From positions 248,001-312,000 of the forward strand of contig OZ025853.1 in assembly GCA_964019425.1 (NCBI GenBank): a stretch of 64,000 bases of DNA. The letters are read 5' to 3'. Positions 44,061 through 54,929 of this stretch are shown one piece after another (the first letter of the stretch is position 1; every line of letters starts with the position of its first letter). Made by a program: the position numbers and the translations under genes. Under the pieces are notes generated by a model. It did not search any database and was not told the origin of the DNA. It was given only the letters and a program-made list of their open reading frames with translations. This DNA is from Flectonema sp. DT1601. Lineage: Eukaryota; Euglenozoa; Diplonemea; Diplonemida; Diplonemidae.

Positions 44061-44453
44061 TCACATCGTGTAGGTTAACTTTACCGTACCAAAAGAATAA
44101 AATATCACAAGTATCGATAATGGTAGTACAAAACTCCACAAGTCATCCTCTTCTACAATCGTGTTCGAAGATGCATAAACGAGACCAATGGCTAATGCGA
44201 TTGGTAATGTTGATACTAATGTGTATACTGCTCCAAGAACACCCAAAGAGAGAGGAATCATAAGCCATCGTGGGTCAAATGTTGTTGGTTTGGTTCCTGT
44301 ATACATAAGTCGTCTTACTGACCATAATCCAAAGACAACGTAGACGCTTCCGCATATCAATATTGTCGTACCCGTTAAACGAAAACTAACATTCGTAATC
44401 AGATGTTGAGATTGATGAGAAGTGTAGTTGTAGGTCACATTGGGATTGCTCAT
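44061..44453 (-). CDS. Small multi-pass membrane protein, unknown
   Basis: 130 residues from ATG at 44453. Three or four hydrophobic segments lie at about 25-45, 62-92 (possibly two helices) and 106-126. The short hydrophilic N-terminus carries NVT and NYT sequons. No family was recognised; the size suits small endomembrane proteins, but this is not specific. A long A run directly precedes the start on the coding strand, and the nearest acceptor-like AG is further away than in most neighbours, so the start is less certain. Its stop codon lies next to the rRNA fragment. Confidence 0.65.
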   Translation of the reverse strand: MSNPNVTYNYTSHQSQHLITNVSFRLTGTTILICGSVYVVFGLWSVRRLMYTGTKPTTFDPRWLMIPLSLGVLGAVYTLVSTLPIALAIGLVYASSNTIVEEDDLWSFVLPLSILVIFYSFGTVKLTYTM

Positions 44454-44910
44454 TGTTTTTTTTTTTTTTTTTATAATTATTTATTAATTTCTCAGTGGGA
44501 AAAAATTAGAGAAAAAAGAAAGCAAAAAAAAAGGGGGAAAAAAACAATGCAACCCCGACTGTGAATGAAGAATATTATTACAATAAGAAAAGTGAACAAC
44601 AATCAGATAACTCAGAAAACACCATTCGCATCATTTATTTGTATTCCTGTCACGGATATCAATTGTGTGCAGTAAGTATTATTCCATAACTTTAAAAAAG
44701 AAATATTTCAAAAAAAAAAAAAATTAAAAAAAAGGTACAAGTGGCTAACGACACGATTGAGTTTGAGAATCGTTGCACCAAAAGAAACCATAATATGAAA
44801 AGATGGTTTTTTTGTACTTCTCACGAGGGGTTTAACTTTTATCGTTTTTTTACCTATCGTGGTATCAGAGGGGAAGACAAACATCAGTTTCACTGCTGAT
44901 CTGCTGATAC

Positions 44911-44944
<34 letters not shown>

Positions 44945-45002
44945 TGTGATTGTTTTTTTAATTCAATACGTATGCTGGAAATTATTCAACCAATTTACCC
45001 AC
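44454..45002. other. Spacer of about 550 bases
   Basis: T runs at 44455-44472 and 44913-44943, and an A run at 44709-44723. No gene or RNA recognised. Confidence 0.5.
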
Positions 45003-47063
45003 TTAGAGATCCCTTGGAGGAACAGGTAGATTGTGATTTTGTGATGTCAAATGAATGAGAAGAGGATCAACATTACTAATACTCTTACTGTAGTTAGAAT
45101 CAGAGACACGATGTTTGGTGTAGTTTAGAATTGGTCTTCTTGTCGATGATGATAGTCCTTTCACTGTTGATATTCGAATGACTACATCAACTGCATCTGA
45201 TGTAGGTTTGAACGAATGCATTGAAAAGAAACAAAGTCCATTCATAACTATATCGTCAGATCCACCACTTCCTATCTCCTGATACACAATTCTACTATTG
45301 CAAAGCCTTCCCAACCCGTCGAGTACAAATTTATCAGCCGGAGGAGACAAAACTTTTCTAACTCCCTTCCACTTTTCATAATAAATATCTGCTTCGTTCG
45401 TCGCTACAATTTTAGCTTGAACATTCTTCCAGTTGGCAGCAGTTATAAAATAAACTCCTTCTGGTGGACCCTTAATCAAATCAATTCTGACGAGCGCAGA
45501 TATAAAAAGTGAATTTCCCGGATGCAACAAAAACTTTTTATTACGCAACCTACTATCAGGGGTAAAGCTTTGTGCTACCGAAAGAGGAAGTACGTTCGAC
45601 ATGTGACGTCGAGGAACAACACCTGGAGTGTCCACTATCTTTATTATTTTATTATCCTTCGACTTTACTTTAAACGACATGTTACGAAGGGTAGTCCCAG
45701 GTAGCTGAGATACTGTAAAAATCTTTTTAGAAAACGGATTTTCTATCGTCTTTGCGTAAGCTTTTTCCGGGGATGAAGCTTCTTCCGGAGTGACCCACAT
45801 CTGTGAGTACTCTGCAGTGCCATTGGGTTTATTTGTTATGTCGGTTTTCATCTCTGATGCAGGATGAGGTTTTGGAGGAGGGTTTAAATAATTATACAAG
45901 TTATTCATGAGGCTTGATTTCCCAACGTTGACGGATCCAACGAGGAAGACTTCACCTGATGAAAAACCAGTTCGATTCATGTGTCGTTGAGACCAGTGAT
46001 ATATAGCTGCGGCTACCAGTTCGATGTTTTGTCCGCCTTCGACGATGTTGCCGCAGGCGATTCGATCAACGAAATTTTGATTTTTTGTTCGTTGATACAT
46101 CCAATCTGAGAGCCTACCCAGCGTCTCTTGAGAATATAGTTCCTCTCTCACGGATGGCTCTGCTCCTAAACGCCAACTAGAATGGAGTGGAATGGAGTCA
46201 CCAAAAGTCCCGACCAGCAAGACTGGATTGAGACCTGATATTTGTTTTATATTTCTTAGTAGAGTGTTTTCAAAATCCCAAAGAGACACAACCAACACCA
46301 CTAACGCATTCGTATCTTTAATACGACTAAGCTCATCTTCCCAATCCGCTAAGTTAGCAGTGCTTTTAACGTCATTGTTTGTAAAGCTTCTTAAATGTGT
46401 ACACCTTTCACAAATTACTGGTTCTGGTTGAAATGTGTGAATAGCGTAGTATTCTTCTTCAGACATATAATTCATGTGAGATAATTCATCAGACCATCCG
46501 TGTTTATCAATAAGTTGATGTAGCTGACTCTGTCTTTCGTTAAACGATTCTCTGTATTTCATCTGTCTATCATGAAGCTCGATATGTTTTTTAATATCAA
46601 TTAGGGAAGTGTATCCTTCCTTGTAACGCTCTCTGTTTTGCATTAGTGCTCCACATCCAGGACATTGATCAGTACCTCTAATAACATCAGGTACTTGATA
46701 AGGATTAACATAAGAAACTGAAAGCCTCTCAATATTGTCATCTGAGACTCGTTCCTTTCTATAGCGTTCAGGGTAAAGGTAGTGAGGGATGTCTCTGTCT
46801 TTCTTTCGATGATCTTGTTCACTTATCGAACCATATTTCATAGACTCGATTGATGTGGGGTTTATTTTACTTATCATTGGCTCTTTTTCTAATGCAGTCA
46901 AGTACGCTGATTGCGGATATTTCTTTTCCCTCTCATGTACATTCCTTGGAGTGATATCCCTTCCCTCAGGTAGTGCCACTGGATTAGGTTCCGGGTTCTT
47001 GGATTCTATGATGTCATTAAAACTCACCCGAGAACGGGATAACAGTAATCTACAACTCTTCAT
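45003..47063 (-). CDS. NOA1: NOA1/YqeH-type circularly permuted GTPase, probably mitochondrial
   Basis: 686 residues from ATG at 47063 (the frame beyond has only a GTG); the acceptor CAATTGTAG is about 23 bases upstream. The N-terminus KSCRLLLSRSRVSF is Arg/Ser-rich and suits a mitochondrial presequence. A zinc-binding CxxC pair follows (CPGCGALM, about 136, and CERCTHL, about 221). The G motifs are in permuted order: a G4 region (VGTFGDSIP, about 300), then G1 GSVNVGKSS (about 373), then G2 PGTTLRN and G3 DTPGV (about 478). The C-terminal domain is YqeH-like. NOA1/YqeH proteins assist small ribosomal subunit assembly, in mitochondria for NOA1. G4 reads TFGD instead of NKxD or TKxD, which may weaken guanine selectivity. 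Confidence 0.88.
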   Translation of the reverse strand: MKSCRLLLSRSRVSFNDIIESKNPEPNPVALPEGRDITPRNVHEREKKYPQSAYLTALEKEPMISKINPTSIESMKYGSISEQDHRKKDRDIPHYLYPERYRKERVSDDNIERLSVSYVNPYQVPDVIRGTDQCPGCGALMQNRERYKEGYTSLIDIKKHIELHDRQMKYRESFNERQSQLHQLIDKHGWSDELSHMNYMSEEEYYAIHTFQPEPVICERCTHLRSFTNNDVKSTANLADWEDELSRIKDTNALVVLVVSLWDFENTLLRNIKQISGLNPVLLVGTFGDSIPLHSSWRLGAEPSVREELYSQETLGRLSDWMYQRTKNQNFVDRIACGNIVEGGQNIELVAAAIYHWSQRHMNRTGFSSGEVFLVGSVNVGKSSLMNNLYNYLNPPPKPHPASEMKTDITNKPNGTAEYSQMWVTPEEASSPEKAYAKTIENPFSKKIFTVSQLPGTTLRNMSFKVKSKDNKIIKIVDTPGVVPRRHMSNVLPLSVAQSFTPDSRLRNKKFLLHPGNSLFISALVRIDLIKGPPEGVYFITAANWKNVQAKIVATNEADIYYEKWKGVRKVLSPPADKFVLDGLGRLCNSRIVYQEIGSGGSDDIVMNGLCFFSMHSFKPTSDAVDVVIRISTVKGLSSSTRRPILNYTKHRVSDSNYSKSISNVDPLLIHLTSQNHNLPVPPRDL

Positions 47064-47861
47064 CACTTTGTGTACATACAGAGACCTACAATTGGAGAAG
47101 ATGACATAAGACAGAAGATCTTATTGTGTTTAAATTTATGTATCGAAGTCTTGGGTTCCCAAAGAGGACATTAACAGAATACTTAATCAGATTGCAGACG
47201 CAAAAAAAAAAAAAAAACATAAAAAAAAGGAATCAGATGACGTGGTGCTTACCAGCCAAGTGAAGGTCCGATTCCTGCTCTTAATGACCACAGCATTGTA
47301 CGCAAGATTTCTTTTTTTTTTTTTTTTTGAAGTTTTTTTTTTCCTAGTCTGTATGGCATCTCTCTCACAGAATAACTTACCCAACAACTATTTCAAAGGT
47401 GTAATAAATAACAGATGTGATGTACCAACAAAAGATGGGAAAAAAAAAAAAAAAAAACATTGCTAAATTCTTTTTTTTTTTCTACATAACTCAGAAAGTG
47501 CACTTCTGCCAGTGCCAGGCGATAGCATCATTCTTAAGACGAATTTATTTAAGACGTCTTTTTTTTTTTTTTTTTTTTTTTTTAATTGGGTAATAACCCA
47601 AAATACACTGAACCTGTGTGACCTGGGGCTCTGGCCTGACTATGCCTGTCATTCCACGAATTTCGCGGGCAGATTTTTGTTTCTTGACTTGTGACCAATA
47701 ACTCAACTATAAGAGCTCCAGCCACGTGTCAAGAAACACTCACCCCAAAAGCGGTTTTGGGCCATTTGAAAAAAAGGTGTATTTTGGACCCTTTTTTTAA
47801 ATTTTTTTCGAAAAGAAAATCAATACAAGAGTACACCATCGGGAATCTGTTATCTGCCGTA
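47064..47861. other. Spacer of about 800 bases
   Basis: It contains A/T runs at 47200-47215, 47311-47328, 47440-47457 and 47561-47583. Apart from the acceptor before the GTPase ATG, nothing is recognised. Confidence 0.5.
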
Positions 47862-49311
47862 TCAAAGTTTGTCATCAACACGAATTAATTGCAAGTATTC
47901 TTGGAAAGAAGATGCAGTACTAATATCTATGTCTTCCCATCCCTCCTTTAGTATCCATAAGTTATTCTTCTGTGCTTGTCTCATCTTTGCTGCACCATCC
48001 TTTGCCGGTTCAAAACAATGACTGACAAAAGAATGGACTAAAAAATCATCTTCACACTTTCGAGGGAACTTATTATGAGGAAGAAGAACGACACGAAGTC
48101 CTTTGTTGGTGATACCGAATGCTGGTCTGATTGAGGTGTCAAATTCTAGTTTATCGGTTCCATTATTCCAAACTACACCAGCGTGATCAAGAGCTTCATT
48201 AACACCAACCTGATCATCTCCTGTTTTAGCAATTTGCTTATTAACAGAAGCAGTGAATCTCTTTGTCGCTAATGTTGATCTCCAGTAAGCAAATCCCATG
48301 CACATCGCAGCCCCCCATTTGCTTGCTTGTGCCTCTGTTTTTGTTTTTCTTTGTTTTTTTTTTTTAAAGCTGGAGAGGCTAGACTACGCTTGCTTTAAAC
48401 ACGAATACAAACCTGGAAAAGTACCCCTCTGAGCCATTAAATCAGCTTCACCTTCGTAGCTATTGAGTAACGGCATTGGATTGCGTACGAAATTAGCATC
48501 CAAATCTGCCATAAGAACGTTGACGTTTTTGTTGAGCAATCGAAGTAGTAGTTTCCATCGAACGAACCAAAGAGTGTCAGTTGTTCTCTGTTTTTGTTTT
48601 GTTTTGTTTTGAGTGATTTAAGTTATTGTTTAGAAGACTATCGTCAATTCATACTTTTATATAAACTTCTGACTCACCATTCATGTTGAGTGGATATTCT
48701 CCTGAACATTGAAAGCATCGACGATCACGAGGATTCCAAGTAACACCTAAACATTCTGTATCCGATTCACAAGTTGTTTTGCATGACAGAAGAGTAGTGT
48801 CAAATGTCGCTGCTTGATTTGGTCTGGTACAGTTATTTTCACCTCCGGGTACCCAATTTCCTCGTCTCCAACCAACCAATTGATAATCACAACGATATTT
48901 GTGAACACTCAACCAAGATGCCATCTCTGCATCGATACAAACAATTGCGTAGTTATTAATTCCCAATTTGTCAACTTGTGCTAACCAGTTTAATAAAGAA
49001 CCAACATATTTACTACTTGCGAATGTTAGTATGACGGTACCGTTTTCTGATTTATCCATAATATGTTTTAATGATCCTGCTTTTAATTGCGCATCTTGTC
49101 CGATTGGTATTTCCTTTGTTCCGTATTGGTCATTTCGGATTTCTCCGCAGCTCACGGCAAAGTCAACTGTTGGTATTTCCTTAACAACCAGAATCTTTGC
49201 TAAAACAGCACCAATCACAAAAGCAACAACCATGTGAATACTCCGTAGAGTGATTCCACCTGTTGAGCTCATTGGCTCTGCATTTGAAAGCCGTGCAGGT
49301 GATCTGCCCAT
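47862..49311 (-). CDS. Type II membrane glycosyltransferase with PAN-like insert (3 exons)
   Basis: Exons 49311-48655, 48587-48413 and 48334-47862 (GT-AG, phases 0 and 1) give 434 residues. The second donor could instead be four codons earlier. An N-terminal signal-anchor (about 27-45; MVVAFVIGAVLAKILVV) predicts a Golgi type II protein. The stem and first half lead to NYAIVCIDAE. A Cys-rich segment (about 160-208; CKTTCESDTECLGVTW, CFQC) resembles a PAN/apple domain. The DxD-type motif ADLDANF (about 246) and the C-terminal KWGAAMCMGFAYWRST fit the nucleotide-diphospho-sugar transferase family (PF03407/GT77-like). It would transfer sugar from a nucleotide sugar to glycoprotein or polysaccharide; acceptor and sugar are unknown. 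The PAN-like insert may bind glycans. Confidence 0.85.
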
Positions 49312-49870
49312 CTTCAAGTCTCAACTCCTATTTACATGAAATAATTAAACCAACTGACATAAAAAAGAACAACTCAAATCAGGTCAACTATTAAGAATCT
49401 ATAAAAGTGAATTACAACAACAATTGCAGAGGACGACCTCTACAGAAATACGAATATTAAATCGTCTACAGATATTATTACTTATTGACAGTGGATCAAG
49501 TAACTAAAGGAGACTTCTTTCAATCTCTTGCACAAGAATAAGATGAATCGTTAACAAACAAAATGAAGATCTAAAAATTAAAAAACAAGTGGGTAGTCAA
49601 TACAACAAAACTAAGCAGTACCAGTAAGAATAAAATATAAAAGAAAAAACAGACCACGATATTTTTGAAGTCATTTTTTTTTTGAGTGAATATACCAATA
49701 AGGCGGTTATGTGAGATTTCTAATAAAATAAAAAAAAAGGCTTTCTGATATTAATCAGCAGATCCATCTAAAAACAAAACTAAAAACCAAAAAACTAAAA
49801 AAAAGACATGGCTAGTAATGTTTTGGCAGACGCTAACCCACCAAGAAATAAAGAAACAAACAAGGATGCG
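49312..49870. other. Spacer of about 560 bases
   Basis: A-rich spacer between two genes. No homopolymer longer than about 12, and no gene or RNA recognised. Confidence 0.45.
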
Positions 49871-52384
49871 TTATGAACTCCTACGAGTAGGACGTGAACG
49901 AGAAGGACTTACATAACTCTGGTGAAGATCAGGAGTTGGACATAATCGCCATTCATCAGCAGGAGGAATAGTTGATTGCGGAGAGTTTGATAACGAAGTA
50001 GACAGAACAACGTCAACAGTACTCCCCGGGGGGATTATTGCGAGAGCTGAAAAGTATTCAGCAGGAGTAGAAACAATAGTCGATCCCAACTTACAGACAA
50101 TCATCCCAGCAGTGATACCAGCGAGATCACTCCCAGAACCATCAACTACTGATGTGACTTCCAATTGAGGTGACAACACAACTCCTAACCTACCTCTAGA
50201 ATCAACTCTAATAGAACGAACAACTGGAACTCTTTCTTTATTCTCAACAGGTGTCAGAGGTCTAAATGGTGTCAGAGGTCTTGATGGTGTTTCTGTTGAA
50301 TAATCCATTCCAGTTTCCGTTAAAATCACACTCTCAGGAGAAGGAGGTTCTGGAGATCTAAACGAACCAATAAATGAAACATGGCTACTAGTCGGCATTT
50401 TAACATAATGTCGATCAATTGGAGGCTCAGGACTTTCTAAAGGTCTCCTCTGTTTGAAAGCAGTCGCAGCACTGCTACCTGATCGACGAGTAGGTGAGAT
50501 TGGTTGATATGGTTGCGTTTCGTATAATAACATCTTAGCAGGACTTGACGACGGCTGTCTAATTATCGTTTCTTCAGATCCCTTAAATCCTCTGGGAACA
50601 CCAACAACAAGAGGTTGATATGGTTCAGGAGGAGGTTCACTATGTTTTACTAAATTAAAACCTCCTCGTTGTGGTTGTTGTGCAACCACATCAAACCCAC
50701 CATAGTAGTTATTATTACTAACGAATGGTTGTCGTGGAGGTGTTTGAGCAACAGATGGTGGAGGTGGACTCACAGTTTTATAATCAGACTTCCGTTTTGG
50801 TCTTCTCACTGGTGACCTAGATTTATGATGAATACCTTCATGACTATAAATATCTCTTCTTTGAAGTTCTTTTTGTGGAGGTTGTGGCTGTCTTCGTTGT
50901 GATGACTCACTATCCTGTACTGATATAGTAATGTACATCTCTCCCCAACTCTGATCAAACCTGTTGTAAGATGCTGCTACATCAAAACTCCTTTTTAAAC
51001 TGATATCTCCGAGTGGAAATGCCGCAGCTCCGATAAGGTTACTGCTGCTGTCACCATCGACATCACGTAGGGCTACGAATAAAACTTGTCTTGATAAGTA
51101 TTCAAGATTCCGACTGCTATTAACCACCGCCATGGTAGGAAGCTCATCACTCCCCCAAGCAATAGCCCCAGGAGTGAGTTGCTTTATTCCTGAACCGTAG
51201 AAACTGGAAAACGGTCCAGACGGATAAAAAACCAAAGCCGCCCTACTTACACTCGGAAGACTCTTACTGTGTAATTCTACTCTGTCTATAGATATAGAAA
51301 GAGTTCCTTGATTTGTATGTGGTAAAATGTATTTTGGAAGAAGAAGAGGCAACGTTATATTAATTTCAAACACCGCAGTTGTCCCAGTGTACTCCAAACA
51401 ACAACTACCAGCACTGTCTCTTTCAATGTTTTTCCATAAAATTCCTCCAGTTCGTTGCATGTCAGTCTCAGACAGAATGCTACTAGTGAGTGATGGTTCC
51501 CGTAGTGTGTATCGTGATTTATGATGTCTTGGTGAAGATGAATTCTTATTTAGACCATCATAGATCCCACATAAGAATAAATGATTAAACTGACTACATA
51601 AATCTAACTCTGGATTAGACTTAGAAAAACTCATCAGCTGACAAAGATATTTAAATCTCTTTCGAAACTCTCTCGATGATGGCGACATTTCAAGGTGAGA
51701 ATTAACAATACAAAAAGATGTATCAAAAATTCTAAGTGAAACGACTAAGAAACTATCCAACTCACCCACATCAATGTATCCTATACTATGAAGTAATTCA
51801 TTAGGAGCTAAGAGTATAATTACAGAGCTAATGTTTGAGTGTTTTTCTTTGATTATTATTGAATATTCAGGTGATGGATATGTCTGCTGAATACCCTTCA
51901 GATCATCGCTGTATAACTCAGGTAATGCGAATACGATTAAGTTATTCGAATCAACTTCAGTAGGAGCAGTGCCACTCCAGGAATCAAGAGATGTGAAGAA
52001 AGTGACTAAAATCAACTCATCGCCTTTAGGTGTTGTTTTTATTCCTTCAATGAATGAACGTGATGAAGGCACCCACATCGTATGATTTAAGAAAGAGTTT
52101 ATCAATTGTGAACATCCATCTCTGTCAGAATGATTTTTAAAACAAAGTGTTATTGCATCTCTTCGATTCCAGAATCGTAAAACTTTATGATGAGTCAGAT
52201 CCTTCTCAACTCTCAATATGTCTTCACCTCCGATGAAACTACTTTCTTGGTATTTTCGAACCTCAATTTGACGTCTTTGGATATTAATTTCTATCTCTCC
52301 CCCAGCTGATCCAAACGCTAGGTCGTTACTCTCATAGGCTTCTAAGTCATATTTTATAAGAGGAGGTAGTGACGATGATGTCAT
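49871..52384 (-). CDS. Pseudo-inositol 5-phosphatase with PH-like, C2 and PDZ domains
   Basis: 837 residues from ATG at 52384, with an acceptor-like ATACCAG 4 bases upstream. A PH-like N-terminus (about 22-95; RVEKDLTHHKVLRFWNRR) precedes an IPPc-like fold (about 100-350). The fold keeps FCIVNSHLEMSPSSREFRKR and ILWKNIERD, but catalytic signatures are replaced: GDLNYR-type sequence reads CGIYDGLNK, PxWCDR is absent, and SDH near the end reads GTT. A C2-like domain (about 358-495), a long Pro/Ser/Arg-rich linker and a PDZ domain (about 720-800; GRLGVVLS, ITAGMIVCKLGS) follow. The layout resembles SHIP or synaptojanin-type proteins used as a scaffold rather than an enzyme. The loss of catalysis is inferred by eye from motif comparison. 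Confidence 0.75.
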   Translation of the reverse strand: MTSSSLPPLIKYDLEAYESNDLAFGSAGGEIEINIQRRQIEVRKYQESSFIGGEDILRVEKDLTHHKVLRFWNRRDAITLCFKNHSDRDGCSQLINSFLNHTMWVPSSRSFIEGIKTTPKGDELILVTFFTSLDSWSGTAPTEVDSNNLIVFALPELYSDDLKGIQQTYPSPEYSIIIKEKHSNISSVIILLAPNELLHSIGYIDVGELDSFLVVSLRIFDTSFCIVNSHLEMSPSSREFRKRFKYLCQLMSFSKSNPELDLCSQFNHLFLCGIYDGLNKNSSSPRHHKSRYTLREPSLTSSILSETDMQRTGGILWKNIERDSAGSCCLEYTGTTAVFEINITLPLLLPKYILPHTNQGTLSISIDRVELHSKSLPSVSRAALVFYPSGPFSSFYGSGIKQLTPGAIAWGSDELPTMAVVNSSRNLEYLSRQVLFVALRDVDGDSSSNLIGAAAFPLGDISLKRSFDVAASYNRFDQSWGEMYITISVQDSESSQRRQPQPPQKELQRRDIYSHEGIHHKSRSPVRRPKRKSDYKTVSPPPPSVAQTPPRQPFVSNNNYYGGFDVVAQQPQRGGFNLVKHSEPPPEPYQPLVVGVPRGFKGSEETIIRQPSSSPAKMLLYETQPYQPISPTRRSGSSAATAFKQRRPLESPEPPIDRHYVKMPTSSHVSFIGSFRSPEPPSPESVILTETGMDYSTETPSRPLTPFRPLTPVENKERVPVVRSIRVDSRGRLGVVLSPQLEVTSVVDGSGSDLAGITAGMIVCKLGSTIVSTPAEYFSALAIIPPGSTVDVVLSTSLSNSPQSTIPPADEWRLCPTPDLHQSYVSPSRSRPTRRSS

Positions 52385-53314
52385 CTTACTGGTATTGTTA
52401 ATAAATTAAAATAATATTGTTAACCTCTACGAATATTGCTGTTAATTCTAACAAAGTGAGAGAGAGAGAGAGACTTTCACCATTGCATTGCCGCCTGTTT
52501 AAGAAAAAAAATTTTTTTTTAAAAAAAAATGAATAAATAAATAAGTGCACTCATAGTGGTTGAAAAGCTTGTCTTCAGGAACTCCAGTGGTGTTATACTT
52601 CCTCTTTTTTTTAAAATTTCTCTTTTTTTTTTTTTTTTTTTGTTGTCTTAGTAGTGTCCGGACACTTTTAAAAACGAAATTTCTAAAAAAAAAAAAATAA
52701 TAATAAAAAAGGAAGGAGTTGCCAAAACCGATGGTTTTCAATTATTGTTTTTTTTCTTCTTCTTCTATATCACTCAACTACCTCCGTACGTAGTAAAGAA
52801 ACGTGCTGTAGTAGCCAAAGCTTTTACTGCAAGTGCGTTTTAGCATCCATCAAACTTGTGTTTTTCATTTAATTTTATTTACCTCTAAAAACGCCACACG
52901 TATCGCTCGTTTACTTAAAATGTTTATTTATTTATTTTATTTTTTTTTTAAATTCCATGTCTTCGTTCGATTTATTTATTTCTTAAAATGTTTTCTTTTT
53001 TTTCTTTGTGAATACCTCTGAGAGTCATTCGTACATATGCAATAAATTAAGAAAAAAAAGAAGGAAAAAAAAAAAAAAAAAAGAGGTGCTCATTGCACTG
53101 AAATGAAATTTAGTCGCAAAACAGAAAAAAAAAACGAAAGATCGGTTAAATTAACTCTCCTCTCGATTTGTTAAATGTTGAGAATCATCAGCTAAGGATG
53201 AAGGGTAGCTCACCAACCTAATTAGTTCAGTGCTCTCTGTAGACAAAGTAACGATGTTACTTGAGAAGGAAAATTATAAAAAAAATAGAACATAGCTCTC
53301 CTAAACAAGCTCTC
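52385..53314. other. Spacer of about 930 bases
   Basis: It contains a short GA microsatellite (about 52460-52474), T/A runs (52622-52641, 52685-52697, 53065-53082) and no supported gene. Confidence 0.5.
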
Positions 53315-54929
53315 CTACAGAAAGCATTTCGTAGGATCCTTTGCATGTTTGCGAAGGTCAGCAACCTGTTTTTATTTTTTATTTTTTTATTTTTTACATA
53401 TTATAATGATTCCTTGAGAAGGCTGCATATTAAATAAAAAACATACCTTTTCGGTACACATCTTTGCATCGACAATGGCTTCTTTTCCATCGAAGTCTTC
53501 CTGTAATTTTTTTTTTTTTTTTTTTTAATCCCCCTAGTCACTCGTAAAAATATATAGCCTACTAACATACCGCATTGTAAGAAATATCTTCAAGGATCTT
53601 TTCAACAACGGTGATCAGTCTTCTTGCTCCAATATTTTGCATTTCCTCATTAATAACTTTAGTTAGTCGTGCTATTTCTTTCTTAGCACATTCAGTAAAA
53701 ACCAAGTCAACGCCTTCAGTTTTAAGCAACTCAACGTTCTGCTGTAAAACGTTATATGTAGGTTCTGTGAGAATTCGGTAAAAATCATTTTCAGTGAGAG
53801 CCTTCAGCTCCACACGAACAGGTAAACGTCCTTGTAGTTCAGCTATCATGTCTGATGGAGATGCGAGATGAAAAGCACCACTGCAAATAAATAAAATGTT
53901 ATCCGTTCTTATCGCTGTGCCATCTTTTATGGTTACGACGCTTCCTTCAATAAGTGGAAGCAGATCTTGTTGAACACCTTCGGCTGATGCGTCAGCTTTT
54001 TTATTATGTGACGGAGTTACTACCTTATCAATCTCATCGATAAAAACGACTCCATGATTTTCAGCAAGATGAACGGCATCTCTCTGAACTTGTTTTTGAT
54101 CAACCAGCTTGTCGAGTTCATTAGCTGTTATTAAAGGAAACGCTTCGCTTACTTTTTTTTTTAATTTTTTCGTTTTGCGTTCATCTTTTTTGTGATCAAA
54201 AAATAAAACACCCTGAACACCTTGTTGAGCCTTGTCCTCCTCCGGATCAAGTTTAATTTGCTGCATTCCCGGGTCCTCAACGGTAACTGTAAACTCTATT
54301 TCTTTATCATCAAGTTCCCCAGAGTCGAATAATTTTCGATATTTTTTCTTCTCCTCAGGAGTATCAGGGATTAGCTTGTGTAGTATTAACTCAATCGCAG
54401 ATTCTTTGGCTCTCGGTTCGTTGCGTTTTTTAGCGAGTTCGAGTGCTTTTCTCATGCTTGCCACGAACAGGTCATCAACAATGGTGTCAACGTCACGACC
54501 TTTAAATCCAACTTCCGTAAACTTTGTTGCCTCAACTTTAATGAAAGGTGCTTCTGTTAGTTTAGCCATCCTCCTGCTGATTTCTGTTTTTCCAACACCT
54601 GTGGGTCCAATCATGAGGATATTCTTTGGATGGATGTCATCTCGTAGTTCTTTATCAGTTATCATAGTTCTTCTCCATCTATTTCTGAGACTTATCGCGA
54701 CAGCTCTCTTTGCATCATTCTGACCAATAATATGATTGCTTAACTTTTCTACGACTTGTGCTGGTGTGTAATAGTTTCCTGTCACTGCTTTCTCAAGATC
54801 CCATTCCTCAGTTGTCCATCCAATTGGTTGTGGTTTTGCTTGTTGTGTGTCAGCAGATTTCAAATTCTTTGACGTCGGTCGAACAGTTGAAGCGGCTCTG
54901 CGACAAAGAGTCTTCCGCACGATCATCAT
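53315..54929 (-). CDS. hslU: Mitochondrial HslU, ATPase of the HslVU protease (3 exons)
   Basis: Exons 54929-53571, 53500-53447 and 53365-53315 (GT-AG, all phase 0) give 487 residues. The acceptor CCCTACCTACAG is 10 bases before ATG 54929; the hydrophobic in-frame codons further upstream are not coding. The Arg-rich N-terminus suits mitochondrial import. Walker A GPTGVGKT (about 108), the EATKFTEVGFKGRDVDTIV signature, Walker B VVFIDEIDK (about 293) and the sensor region GRLPVRVEL are intact. HslU unfolds substrates and feeds them to the HslV peptidase. The two last exons (18 and 16 codons) supply the C-terminal tail (DFDGKEAIVDAKMCTEK, KHAKDPTKCFL), which in this family docks into HslV. HslV itself is not in the window. 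Confidence 0.93.

Noticed and set aside
54232-54723. 163-codon plus-strand Ser-rich frame
   Set aside because: Antisense to the HslU exon, which has clear family motifs.
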